NCBI GenBank assembly: GCA_017558115.1
Contig: JAFYWG010000058.1
Coordinates: 1 to 51,278 of the forward strand
Direction of reading: 5' to 3'
DNA: 51,278 nucleotides
From: Alistipes sp.
GTDB taxonomy: Bacteria; Bacteroidota; Bacteroidia; Bacteroidales; Rikenellaceae
Numbering within the stretch: the stretch's first letter is position 1; each line of letters begins with the position of its first letter. The notes beneath the pieces are model-generated. The model worked only from the letters and a program-made list of their open reading frames with translations, was not told the DNA's origin and ran no database searches. Shown in pieces: positions 1-8,511 of this stretch. Position numbers and translations under genes: made by a program.

Positions 1-87
1 AATTTAGAGAAATTAGTGAAATTAGTGAAATTAGTGAATATCCTTATCCTCCCTAAATTCCCTAAACTCCTTAAACTCCCTATTAAA
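1..87. repeat. Inverted array of 9-base tandem repeats
   Basis: Three tandem copies of a 9-base unit (AATTAGTGA) fill about 11-38. After a short spacer, four degenerate units of the type CCCTAAACT fill about 51-87. The second set resembles the reverse complement of the first, so the region could fold into a long imperfect hairpin. No ORF is present. It lies downstream of the terminator of the membrane protein gene at 163-666. Confidence 0.6.
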
Positions 88-110
88 TAAAATTCCGCTG
101 AAGTGGGTAT

Positions 111-138
111 AAAAAAAAGACACCCGGAAGGGTGTCTT
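111..138 (-). terminator. Intrinsic terminator of the 163-666 gene
   Basis: A perfect 9-bp stem (117-125 with 130-138) closes a GGAA loop on the plus strand. Eight A residues at 111-118 become the U-tract when read on the minus strand. It lies 25 bases after the stop codon of the minus-strand gene. Confidence 0.85.
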
Positions 139-162
139 AAACATAAGGCATTGACGCGAGTG

Positions 163-666
163 TTACTCAGCCTTCTTAGGCAATACTGCGTAGAGGCATG
201 CAACAACTGAACTGCCCAAAGATGCCAAGAAGAAGAGAACAGCACCGATATGTGTAGTCTCAATTCTGCCTCTAAAGCCCTCAACCATAACCTCAACCTC
301 AGCTGCGCTCAAAGTAATACCATTATCTGTGAGTGCTGTATAGCCAAACATGCCGATGAAACCCAAGAGCATAGCAGTTACAGATGCCCAGAATACGATT
401 GCGGGCTGCTTGTAGAGCCAACCAACCAATGCTGCACCTGCAAAGAGGAAGCCGAGGATACCATTCCAAAGAGTGATGCCGAGGCGGAATGCGCCATCAT
501 CAGTAAACTCGTTGTAAGCACCAAACCAAGGGAAGAATACAAACAAAAGCATGAGAGAGATCATACCAAGGCTAATCCAAGTAAACACGTTCTTAGTCTC
601 CAATGCTGGCTTTGCCCAGTTTACATTCTTCAATGCAGCAAAATCAAAAAGCTTCATGAAATTCAT
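163..666 (-). CDS. Four-helix membrane protein of unknown function
   Basis: The 167-residue product has four hydrophobic stretches at about 28-48, 64-84, 88-112 and 138-161, with a short cytoplasmic-looking N-terminus and a basic C-terminus (PKKAE). There is no lipobox, catalytic motif or cysteine cluster, and I do not recognise the family. It is transcribed alone, with a TATCTTTG promoter box at 756-763 and a strong terminator just after the stop. The ATG at 664-666 is taken as the start because it directly precedes the amphipathic N-terminus and leaves a leader of about 80 bases. The antisense reading frame over the same bases has no protein-like features. Confidence 0.8.
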   Translation of the reverse strand: MNFMKLFDFAALKNVNWAKPALETKNVFTWISLGMISLMLLFVFFPWFGAYNEFTDDGAFRLGITLWNGILGFLFAGAALVGWLYKQPAIVFWASVTAMLLGFIGMFGYTALTDNGITLSAAEVEVMVEGFRGRIETTHIGAVLFFLASLGSSVVACLYAVLPKKAE

Positions 667-755
667 AGTCGTAAAATTTTTAAGTTGTGATTAATTATTG
701 TCTCTGAATCGTAATTTACGAAGGGGGTTGTAGTAAATATTTAGACAAAGATATA

Positions 756-763
756 AAAAATAA
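756..763 (-). promoter_or_regulatory. Bacteroidetes -7 box for the 163-666 gene
   Basis: Read on the minus strand the bases are TATCTTTG, an exact match to TAnnTTTG, about 90 bases before the start codon. No clear TTTG -33 element is seen at the expected distance. Confidence 0.55.
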
Positions 764-840
764 TTCTGCCGTGCAACTTTTTAGCTCAGAAATGATGTTG
801 TGAGCTAAGGGAGATAGAGAGTTTCAAGGCATTACAAAGC

Positions 841-868
841 AAAAAAGTGCCGACCCATAGGCCGGCAC
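841..868 (-). terminator. Terminator of the three-lipoprotein operon
   Basis: The stem pairs 847-855 with 860-868 around a CATA loop. The one non-Watson-Crick pair is a G·U only when read on the minus strand. Six A residues at 841-846 supply the U-tract on that strand. It begins 24 bases after the stop of the 893-2797 gene. Confidence 0.8.
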
Positions 869-892
869 CCAACTAAAATATACCTTATAATA

Positions 893-2797
893 TTACTCTA
901 CGCTAAGGCGACCATGCGCAGCCTTTGCGGCCTTGCGTGTGCCCATAGCGGTGGGCGCTGCAAGGAACTCCTCGATAGGAGAGCAGTTCTCGCGCTTGAA
1001 AGTAGTATCTTTAGATGACCACACCTCGGTGAAATTGCCGTCCTTATCTTCGGCTACACCAAAGAAGGTGTAAGCAGTGTCGAACTCAAATGCGTAGTAC
1101 GAAGTTGTCTCTTCAACTGCGCCATCTGCCTGAAGACCCTCGATAATTGCCTCATACTCGTAGTAGGGGAAGTCGAGAGCGTTCATAGCGTTGAAGTAGA
1201 AGGCTACAGCCTCAGGGTCTACGTTCGCTGTGATAGGCACGATAACAGTATCCTCGAAGCCAGCATAGTCGGGATCCAATGCCACGAGGTCGCTACCATT
1301 GTAGTAGTTACCGATAGTGAGCGAGAAGTCGAGGTCTGCGTAGACAACCGCTTTGGTTGTGAACTTCAAGCGGCTGAGACCTGTAGTAGCAGCGCCTGCC
1401 TGAGCACCAAATACCAACAACTCATACTCTGTAGATGGCACAAGGCCAGATGCTGTGTCGCTCATAGTGCCGTTGAGGTACTGCACGCTGAAGTTTGTGA
1501 GGATATACTCCATAATCTCGGCGTCGCTGTTGCCCTCGAAGCGGTCGCCAGCAACAAGAGCTGCAACGTATGAGTCGTTGTTCGATGTCTCGACCTTAAC
1601 TGTCGCCTTACGTGGATAGAGCTCGGGAACAGAGAGCACAAAGGTATTCTCAGAAGCCTTCACGTTACCAGTCTTGAAGGTGTAGAACTCGGGAGTGGTG
1701 TTCATCAACGCCTCGTCATCCATGCCGAATGCCCAGAGGATAAACTCGGTGTTGGCGTCGAGCTCCACTTCGAGGTGCTGTGCACCGCGGAAGGCAAGTT
1801 CGTTGAAGATGAAGTGCAAGCCCTGCTCTGGGGTGTCGAAGAATGATGAGTAGTATGCCTTGTCGTTCTCCCATGTCTGCTCGCAGTAGCTGCGCAACTC
1901 CTCATCCGAAGCACCCGCTACATCCTTAGCCCAGAATACACCATAGTAGTAGTAACCGTCGTAGCCCTGAGGTGCAAGGTCGATAGTGACATTGGGGCCA
2001 TCTACCTCGACATTGAAGTCGAAGTGGAGAGTGTAGTCGCTAACAGCCGTAGTAGTGATTTTGAGACGAGAGATCTCGGTCAAGGGTGTGAGCGTCTCGT
2101 TGTCGAAGCCGTAGGCGTATGCAACGTACGTAGTGTTGGGCGTAACACCTGTGAACTGGTGACCCATCATATCGCCGCTATACATGAAGGCTGCTGCACC
2201 AGTAGAGGCATCGCCACCAAAGGCACCACCAAAGCTCTCGAAGATCTCCAAATCGCTTGCCCACAAAGCCTCATCGCTGTACATGAGCTCGCCACCATTC
2301 TCCTCGAAGTACTTACCAGTACCAAGGATAAAGATGTATGGCATGTTCTTGTCCTCGGGCACTACGTTCATAGTGATGGTAGTAGCCGCAGCATTTACAA
2401 GTTCGAGCTTTATAGAGTGCTCCTTTCCCACTGTCTGCTTCACGGTGAGGGTAGGGTTTGGGTAGACACCTGGATAGATCAGTTCCAAGCGGCAGTTGCG
2501 GGCCTCCTGGTCATAGCTTGTAGCAACGTCGAAGGAGATAACACCATCAACGCTTGTGTCGATGTTGTAGACCCAATCCTTCTCTGAGCTAACCTTGAGC
2601 TCAGCACCTGCAACGGGGTTCTCAAGGGTGTAGTTAACCTCGAAGTGGCCACCCTCGGCTGTCACGTCAATGCTCTTAGCATCGAGAGTCAATGTAGTGT
2701 CGCCCTTGGGCTGCTCTACAACTGGCTCGTCGCTCTTACACCCCGCAAAGAGTGTAAGAGTTAGAGCCGCACACATTATTAACCAAATATTTTTCAT
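893..2797 (-). CDS. BACON-type surface lipoprotein (third gene of operon)
   Basis: The 634-residue product starts with a lipoprotein signal peptide ending FAGC (Cys20). SDEP follows, an acidic stretch of the kind that sends Bacteroidetes lipoproteins to the cell surface. Residues about 36-122 look like a BACON domain: strands ending in a WVYNID core and closing with LTVKQT. The rest is several beta-sandwich modules of about 90-120 residues with recurring TAYTFFGV/EFILWAFG-type strands that resemble fibronectin III folds. No enzyme motif is visible. BACON domains are usually carbohydrate- or mucin-binding spacers in surface proteins; a binding role is inferred. It is the last gene of the minus-strand operon 6482-893, 39 bases after its neighbour, and is followed by a terminator. 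Confidence 0.85.
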   Translation of the reverse strand: MKNIWLIMCAALTLTLFAGCKSDEPVVEQPKGDTTLTLDAKSIDVTAEGGHFEVNYTLENPVAGAELKVSSEKDWVYNIDTSVDGVISFDVATSYDQEARNCRLELIYPGVYPNPTLTVKQTVGKEHSIKLELVNAAATTITMNVVPEDKNMPYIFILGTGKYFEENGGELMYSDEALWASDLEIFESFGGAFGGDASTGAAAFMYSGDMMGHQFTGVTPNTTYVAYAYGFDNETLTPLTEISRLKITTTAVSDYTLHFDFNVEVDGPNVTIDLAPQGYDGYYYYGVFWAKDVAGASDEELRSYCEQTWENDKAYYSSFFDTPEQGLHFIFNELAFRGAQHLEVELDANTEFILWAFGMDDEALMNTTPEFYTFKTGNVKASENTFVLSVPELYPRKATVKVETSNNDSYVAALVAGDRFEGNSDAEIMEYILTNFSVQYLNGTMSDTASGLVPSTEYELLVFGAQAGAATTGLSRLKFTTKAVVYADLDFSLTIGNYYNGSDLVALDPDYAGFEDTVIVPITANVDPEAVAFYFNAMNALDFPYYEYEAIIEGLQADGAVEETTSYYAFEFDTAYTFFGVAEDKDGNFTEVWSSKDTTFKRENCSPIEEFLAAPTAMGTRKAAKAAHGRLSVE

Positions 2798-2836
2798 GAG
2801 AATTTGTCGTGTGTAGGGTTTTGGATACTCTGCCGG

Positions 2837-5071
2837 CTATTGGTGTGAGCCAAGCACGCCCTGGTAGTTACCTGTGAAGTTGCTACCATCGTTGATAGTA
2901 GCGTCGAACATGATAGTGTGCTGGCCACTACCCTCATCGTACATAACGCTCAAGATAGCCTCCTTGAATACGTTCTTGTTCTTGTTGTACATAGAGTAGC
3001 TGCCATCGATATACTGTGCCTCGTCAGCATTAAGCTCATATACACCAGGAAGGAGGTATGTAGCACTTGAATCGCCTACGCGGAGGTCGAATACCAATGA
3101 GTGTGCCTCGTCCTCGCTTGTAACCACAAGCTCCCAGTTGTCGCTATACCAGCGCTTTGTAGAGTATGTCGCCCACACGATAGCGTCAGCATCAATCTCA
3201 GAGTCTACGATCTCCATGCCGTCAACCTTACCGATGTAAGAGAATGCGAAGGTACGACCATCCTCAATCTGGAATGACATGTTGAATGTGTAGGTCTTGT
3301 TAGCCATGTCTGTGAATACCTCTGCGCGTGCCTCCTTTGCGTAGTACTGACCCTCGCCTGTAATGTAGAGTGTAGAGGTCTCGCCATCGAGACGGCAACC
3401 GTTTGTAGCCTCCTTAGTAGAGTAAGTACCTGCGGGGAGGTATGCCATAGATGGGCAGTATGCGTCGAGTACGAGACGATACTTCTCAACGCCATCCTCA
3501 CTCTTTGTGAATGTCAAGTAGTAGTTTGTAGGATCGTAAGACTTTGCTGTAGCAACATCCATCTCAACAGAGATAATCTGCTCCGACTGCTCCAATGATA
3601 CGCCCTGGATTGCGTCATTGTACTGAAGCTCGATAACGTAGCCATTCTCCAACTCGCCGTAGAAGGTCATCAAGTACTTCTGGTTTGTCCAGTCGATATC
3701 AACGTTCAAAGTACCCTTAGCGAACTTGTGCTGGCCCTCAACGCCTGCAACCTCGAAGTATGATGATGCACTGTCGAACTGACCCATCTCAGCAGCCTTG
3801 CGCTTTGCGCGGAACTCCTCAGCAGATGTGCTGATAGTGTAAGTGTTCTTAGCGATGTAGGGAGCGTCGAATGCGTTAGTGAGGTTGAAGAAAGCCTTGT
3901 TGCCCTCTGTGTCAGCCATGGTCAAGGCCCATGTCTTGCCGCTATCAGAGGTAGTAGCAGATGCTGTAGTGCAAGTAGTAGCGATAGTCACGATGTCGAT
4001 AACGGGCATGTTGTCCACGTCACCAGTGTAGGTAGCAACCAAGCTGCGGCCATCCTTAAGCTGGAGGCTCATCTCGAATGTGTAGGCCTTAGTATCGGGG
4101 TCGATAGAGACGTTGGCAACACCGCTCTTAAGCTGTACGCCATTGTCGTAGCCATAAGTAGAGTAGCGCATATTGCTCAAGCAGGGCCACTCTGTAGACT
4201 CCTTAACCTCGTAAGTACCTGCGGGAAGGTAGTCCTTATCGGGGTCGCCGTAGAAGTCGAGACACAAAGTCTTGTCGTTGTATGCGAAGTTATCAGCCTC
4301 GTTAGCATCCTCGTAAGAGAACATGAGGTAGTAGTTTGAGCCATACTTTGAGCCACGAACGCGTGTGTAGTTGTGCTCAATGACGTTTGCGGGGTCGTCC
4401 TTAGTGGTGAATGCCAACTCAACCATTGTAGTCTGGCCAGCACCCTCAGCTGCAACCAACAAAACGTAATCCTTAACAGGGTCGAGGTCAGTAACCTCCA
4501 CAGCCTCCTTTGCCTCTGGGTCGAGCTCGTCACCCTTGCGGATAACCTCCGATGCCTCGGGAACCTCCTTAGAAGCGTTCTGCACGAGGTAGGCAACCTT
4601 CTCGGCGTTCTCGGCAGTGAAGCGGAAGTTGATAGAGGTGTGAGCCACCTGTACGATCTCTGCAGTTAGCTCTACCTGCGCCTGTGCAGTAGTTGTAACG
4701 TAGAGAGTGTTCGAGCCAGCAACCTTTGTTACGTTCTTAGCTGCTGCAACAACCATATAGTCGGTCTCGGCCTCAAGATCCTCGGCCTTAACCTCTGCTT
4801 TACCATCTGTAAGCTCTACAACAACACCCTCAGTCATGATAGCATCCAATGTGGGGGCATCTGCGCCATCCTCAAGCACCATGTAGCGTGCCTCAGTAGC
4901 GTTGGTTGTTGTAACGGTGAATTTTACGTAGTCAACATTCTCTGCGCTCTTCTCAAGTGCAATGGTAGGCTGAGCCTCTTCCGCGGGCTTGTTCTCAGTC
5001 TTGGGGTCTGACTCGCAGCTCATAAGGCTTAGGCCAAGGGCTGCCATGCAAAGTAAAGCAAGTTTTTTCAT
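2837..5071 (-). CDS. Modular surface lipoprotein with four tandem modules
   Basis: The 744-residue product has a lipobox ending LMSC (Cys19) followed by ESDPKTE. Two fibronectin-III-like domains cover about 33-130 and 132-224. They are followed by four related modules of about 110-130 residues (roughly 236-352, 353-495, 505-620, 625-744). Three modules carry a YLPAGTYxxKE or YLLPGVYEL signature, and most carry a later strand pattern such as TYTFNMSFQIEDGR ending in Y.G.VDGM. No catalytic residues stand out. The repeats suggest a multivalent adhesin or binding protein on the outer surface, by inference. It is the second gene of the operon, with short gaps to both neighbours (58 and 39 bases). 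Confidence 0.85.
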   Translation of the reverse strand: MKKLALLCMAALGLSLMSCESDPKTENKPAEEAQPTIALEKSAENVDYVKFTVTTTNATEARYMVLEDGADAPTLDAIMTEGVVVELTDGKAEVKAEDLEAETDYMVVAAAKNVTKVAGSNTLYVTTTAQAQVELTAEIVQVAHTSINFRFTAENAEKVAYLVQNASKEVPEASEVIRKGDELDPEAKEAVEVTDLDPVKDYVLLVAAEGAGQTTMVELAFTTKDDPANVIEHNYTRVRGSKYGSNYYLMFSYEDANEADNFAYNDKTLCLDFYGDPDKDYLPAGTYEVKESTEWPCLSNMRYSTYGYDNGVQLKSGVANVSIDPDTKAYTFEMSLQLKDGRSLVATYTGDVDNMPVIDIVTIATTCTTASATTSDSGKTWALTMADTEGNKAFFNLTNAFDAPYIAKNTYTISTSAEEFRAKRKAAEMGQFDSASSYFEVAGVEGQHKFAKGTLNVDIDWTNQKYLMTFYGELENGYVIELQYNDAIQGVSLEQSEQIISVEMDVATAKSYDPTNYYLTFTKSEDGVEKYRLVLDAYCPSMAYLPAGTYSTKEATNGCRLDGETSTLYITGEGQYYAKEARAEVFTDMANKTYTFNMSFQIEDGRTFAFSYIGKVDGMEIVDSEIDADAIVWATYSTKRWYSDNWELVVTSEDEAHSLVFDLRVGDSSATYLLPGVYELNADEAQYIDGSYSMYNKNKNVFKEAILSVMYDEGSGQHTIMFDATINDGSNFTGNYQGVLGSHQ

Positions 5072-5129
5072 AGTTTTAAGGTATTTTAGTTTTAGTCAAT
5101 TTGCTAATTAATGTATCGTCGTGGATTTA

Positions 5130-6482
5130 CTACTTGCGAGTAAGGACAATCTCTGATGCTCCGTAGTAGTAGGCCATCCAGCCGAAGCCCTCGAAGTTGT
5201 AGACCATAGAGGGGTAGCAGTTAGCAACGGGTGATGCGATAGTCAAGGTATTGCCATCTTCGGATACGGTCACACTCATTGTGGTGTCTACGGTTACGCT
5301 CTGCGATGCGTAGTCGGCGCTAAGCATGAAGCAGTCGCCAAAGAACATCCAGCCTACAACAGAGTAGCGTGCATAGCCGTCGATAGTCACTACGTCGCCC
5401 TCAGCGATGTCGAGTGTCCACTTGGGACCCCACTTCAACTCTGGATCCTCAATCTCGTACTCCACAAGGTCTGTAACGCTGTAGTAGCCCACGTTGCACC
5501 AGCCATCCACCAATGCCACGAGCTGGTTGTTTGCTCGGTAGTCGTAGTCGTAATCCTCAACGCTCGCTACGATATTTACGCTGAACTCATGCACCATAGG
5601 CTCAGCGTAGCCGTCAGAAACAGTCTGAACGCCTGTCCACTCGCCAAGCAATGTCTCGAACAACTCAGACTCTACGCGTGCGTTCTGCTGTACAGCCTCA
5701 GTGGTCTGTGCGGCTGAAGTCTGTGCGCGGTTGCCACTCTTGTCGATAAGCATAATGAGCGCTGTATATGATGTCTCGGGCTTGAGACCCTTCTGCGACA
5801 ATGTCTGCTCGCCAGTATACTTGATGCCCATGTTCATAGCCTGGTAAGACATATATGCGTTCTTATCCTCGAGCTCGGCAAGCATAGCCTCTACCTTCGA
5901 TGTCTCAGCGAAATAGTAGTAGTACTCCTCAACGCCAGTAGTAGGGGTGCATGTCACGGTCATCTCGTATGGATCAACACCCGAGAACTCGATTGCTACA
6001 TTCTCTGTAGAATCTACATGCGCGGGAGTGCGGAACTCTGTCGAGAAGAACTCCTCTACGCCTGTGTTCTCATCCCAGTAGAATGCGTAGATAACGAAGT
6101 CGGTGTTCTCGCGGTAGCCAGCGTTGCTGAGGAACTCCACCTGGTCACCCTTGAAGAGCATCTGCTCGCACACCTCCTCGTATGTTGACTCGGTCATCTG
6201 AGCGTAGTTGCGAAGTGCGGTGTCGAACTCAGCCTTTACCTCGTCGAGGTTAGCGGTCTCGAAGCGTGTCTTTGACATAACATCGCAGTAGAAGTATGCA
6301 TCCTTATCCTCAGGATATATACTATATATAACTTGGTATGCAGTCAAACGCTCCTGGTCTACCATGATATTAATGCCATTCTTCTCGGGCTTAGGCTCGG
6401 GCTTGGGTTCGGGGTTTACCTCTTTCTTATCACATGCAACCAATGTTGCGAGTGCCATTAAACAAAGTAGTGCTCTTTTCAT
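5130..6482 (-). CDS. Surface lipoprotein, first gene of operon
   Basis: The 450-residue product has a short signal peptide ending LVAC (Cys17). The following linker is rich in Glu, Pro and Lys (PEPKPEPKPEK), typical of surface-tethered Bacteroidetes lipoproteins. Two FN3-like segments follow (about 36-150 and 155-265, the second ending in TSYTALIMLIDKSGN). The C-terminal half, about 275-450, is a separate beta-rich domain (ETLLGEWTGVQTVSDG) that resembles lipocalin-like domains of other Bacteroidetes lipoproteins. The function is unknown. It heads the three-gene operon, and its promoter region is shared with the divergent TPR/LuxR regulator at 6639, which makes that regulator the obvious candidate controller. 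Confidence 0.85.
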   Translation of the reverse strand: MKRALLCLMALATLVACDKKEVNPEPKPEPKPEKNGINIMVDQERLTAYQVIYSIYPEDKDAYFYCDVMSKTRFETANLDEVKAEFDTALRNYAQMTESTYEEVCEQMLFKGDQVEFLSNAGYRENTDFVIYAFYWDENTGVEEFFSTEFRTPAHVDSTENVAIEFSGVDPYEMTVTCTPTTGVEEYYYYFAETSKVEAMLAELEDKNAYMSYQAMNMGIKYTGEQTLSQKGLKPETSYTALIMLIDKSGNRAQTSAAQTTEAVQQNARVESELFETLLGEWTGVQTVSDGYAEPMVHEFSVNIVASVEDYDYDYRANNQLVALVDGWCNVGYYSVTDLVEYEIEDPELKWGPKWTLDIAEGDVVTIDGYARYSVVGWMFFGDCFMLSADYASQSVTVDTTMSVTVSEDGNTLTIASPVANCYPSMVYNFEGFGWMAYYYGASEIVLTRK

Positions 6483-6525
6483 AGATGTCTATAGGTTAAA
6501 GTTGTCGTTTTAGGTTTTCTGTACA

Positions 6526-6533
6526 CAAAATTA
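6526..6533 (-). promoter_or_regulatory. -7 box for the three-lipoprotein operon
   Basis: On the minus strand the bases read TAATTTTG, matching TAnnTTTG, 44 bases before the start at 6482. A TTTTA run about 22 bases upstream is the only -33 candidate. The box faces away from the divergent box at 6601-6608. Confidence 0.5.
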
Positions 6534-6600
6534 CTCCAAAACATTAAAAAGTGTGTAAAAATATCTGTTAGTTTATTATAACATTTCAAAAAAAATGTAT

Positions 6601-6608
6601 TACATTTG
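6601..6608 (+). promoter_or_regulatory. -7 box for the TPR/LuxR regulator
   Basis: The bases TACATTTG match TAnnTTTG, 31 bases before the ATG at 6639. The surrounding DNA is strongly AT-rich and is shared with the divergent lipoprotein operon. Confidence 0.55.
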
Positions 6609-6638
6609 TATTACAAAAATATTTAATTAGCTAATAAT

Positions 6639-8372
6639 ATGAACTTTAGCCAACATAACAAAAAATTGGGTCGTTGCATATCGGTAGTTTTTGTGGCGGT
6701 GGCGCTTTTTATTGTCTCTATAGATGGGGTTCAGGCACAGCCATTTGCGTCGCGTCAGCAGCGTAGCGACTTTGAGCGCTTCGAGTTGTTGCGCTCGACA
6801 AATCGCGACTCTGCGCACCAGTATGCCGAGCGTGTGGTAAATGATATTGACTCGCTTGCCGTAAGCCTCGAGGTGGCAATGGTCTACGACTTTATGGCTG
6901 AGTATGCAGAGACTACGCTACATCGCTATAGTGACGCACTCGAATACCGCTTACAGTCGGCACGTGTCTACGAGGAGTTGGGAAACGAGCCATGTCTGAC
7001 GCGCACAAAGGCCTTGTTAGGTCGCATCTACCTGCGCAATGGCGACTACCACAACGCCTTTAGTTATAGTACGCAGGCGCTAAAAGAGGCTAAGGAGTTG
7101 GGTGATGTCACCTCGGAGCGTGAAGCGTACCTCGTGTTGGAGCAAGTGACATACTTTTATAATAATGATATGGATTTGGCGATGGAGTACAACTACCTTG
7201 TTGCCGATAGTTACGATGGTAAGGAACAGGTGCACCAAACGGTACGTGCGTTAAACAATCGCTTCAACTATATGCTATCCTTCGACGAGACCATAGACCT
7301 CACGTTATTAGCCGAGACGCTATGCAAGGAGTATGACTTTAGCGACCTACTTATTAATATATATCTTAACGCCTCGATGCAGGCCCTCGCATATGAGCAT
7401 GTAGATGTTGCGGCGGACTACCTCGAGCGTGCGCAGCCACTACTCTCAAACTTCAAGGAGGAGGGATACTACTACTCGGCCTTGGGTTTCTACAATCTTA
7501 TGGTAGGCAATTCGGCCGAAGCCATTGATAACCTTAAGCACTCCATCGATCTGCTTGGTCAGGAGGACTTCGACGCTAAGAATGTCCACTCGTACTTCTT
7601 GTTGCAGGATATATATTGTAATGAGGGGCGCTATCGCGAAGCATACGAGGCGCTGATGGCATTTGCTGAGACATACACGCGTCAGCACAACACCTCGAAT
7701 GTGGTGAACCTCTCGAAGCTTATCAACGAGATGGAGCTTGCTCAAGCCGACGAGCGCCTAAAGCAGCATCAGCGCGAGATGCAGCAGAACGAGGAGTACA
7801 ACGATCTGTTGACCAATATCCACACGGCGGTGATATGCTTCGTGGCGGCGATAGCGGTGCTTGCCATCCTCCTTTGGCGTATGCAGCGTAAGAATAGCCG
7901 ACTAAATAGCATCAAGGCCGAGCAGGAGTTGCGTCACAAGAATGAGATTATCAAGATTCAGCAGTTGCAGCAGTACGAGGAGCAGAACAACATGGTGCAA
8001 CTATCGGAGGAGCTAACCCATGCGGCGAACATCACCGACAACCGTGAGATGCGCAACGAGCTGCGCCATATCATACGCCGCTTGCAGAAGAGTACGGGTG
8101 CCGATAGCCACTGGGCAGAGGTGGAGAAGACCCTTGCAAGCTCTAACGACGCCTTCTTCGAGAACCTGCTTAAGGAGTATCCCAACCTCACAAAGAACGA
8201 ACGCAAACTATGTACGCTTATACATATGAACCTATCGACAAAGGAGATATCGAACATCACGCACCAGAGCGTGGGTAGCATCAACGTGGCACGCTCACGC
8301 CTGCGCCAGAAGTTTGGACTCACCGATAGCGATACCTCGCTCATCGCCTTTCTCGATAAGTTTAAGGGTTAG
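6639..8372 (+). CDS. Membrane-tethered TPR regulator with LuxR-type HTH
   Basis: The 577-residue protein has an N-terminal signal or anchor (about 12-34, ending VQAQ). Helical TPR-like repeats of about 40 residues fill roughly 45-380. One transmembrane helix lies at about 393-413 (TAVICFVAAIAVLAILLW), followed by a coiled coil rich in Gln and Glu (about 415-465). The C-terminal helix-turn-helix (about 515-560) contains LTKNERKLCTLIHMNLS and STKEISNITHQS, a LuxR-like pattern. The topology therefore puts the TPR sensor in the periplasm and the DNA-binding domain in the cytoplasm, the same general plan as SusR-like regulators. It is divergent from the lipoprotein operon 6482-893, which is its likely target (inference). 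It could also be called an unclassified TPR protein. Confidence 0.85.
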   Translation: MNFSQHNKKLGRCISVVFVAVALFIVSIDGVQAQPFASRQQRSDFERFELLRSTNRDSAHQYAERVVNDIDSLAVSLEVAMVYDFMAEYAETTLHRYSDALEYRLQSARVYEELGNEPCLTRTKALLGRIYLRNGDYHNAFSYSTQALKEAKELGDVTSEREAYLVLEQVTYFYNNDMDLAMEYNYLVADSYDGKEQVHQTVRALNNRFNYMLSFDETIDLTLLAETLCKEYDFSDLLINIYLNASMQALAYEHVDVAADYLERAQPLLSNFKEEGYYYSALGFYNLMVGNSAEAIDNLKHSIDLLGQEDFDAKNVHSYFLLQDIYCNEGRYREAYEALMAFAETYTRQHNTSNVVNLSKLINEMELAQADERLKQHQREMQQNEEYNDLLTNIHTAVICFVAAIAVLAILLWRMQRKNSRLNSIKAEQELRHKNEIIKIQQLQQYEEQNNMVQLSEELTHAANITDNREMRNELRHIIRRLQKSTGADSHWAEVEKTLASSNDAFFENLLKEYPNLTKNERKLCTLIHMNLSTKEISNITHQSVGSINVARSRLRQKFGLTDSDTSLIAFLDKFKG

Positions 8373-8470
8373 GTCATGGCTTCATGTCGCTGGCGATGCG
8401 TATCAATCTTAATTGAGGCGTAAAATATTGCAATATGTTGTAGAAGTGTAGTATATATCCGAAATTTTGC

Positions 8471-8478
8471 TACCTTTG
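8471..8478 (+). promoter_or_regulatory. -7 box for fabD; decides the start codon
   Basis: The bases TACCTTTG are an exact TAnnTTTG match. They lie downstream of an in-frame ATG at 8467, so that ATG would not be on the transcript. This supports the ATG at 8512 as the true fabD start. Confidence 0.7.
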
Positions 8479-8511
8479 CGCCGAAATTTTGAATTACTAA
8501 TGCTTGAAGAT

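Noticed and set aside
250-690. 146-codon ORF on the plus strand
   Set aside because: It is antisense to the membrane protein gene, with high Cys/Ser content and no domain pattern.
8467-8511. Upstream in-frame start for fabD at 8467
   Set aside because: A consensus promoter box (8471-8478) lies inside this extension and the added residues are not FabD-like.
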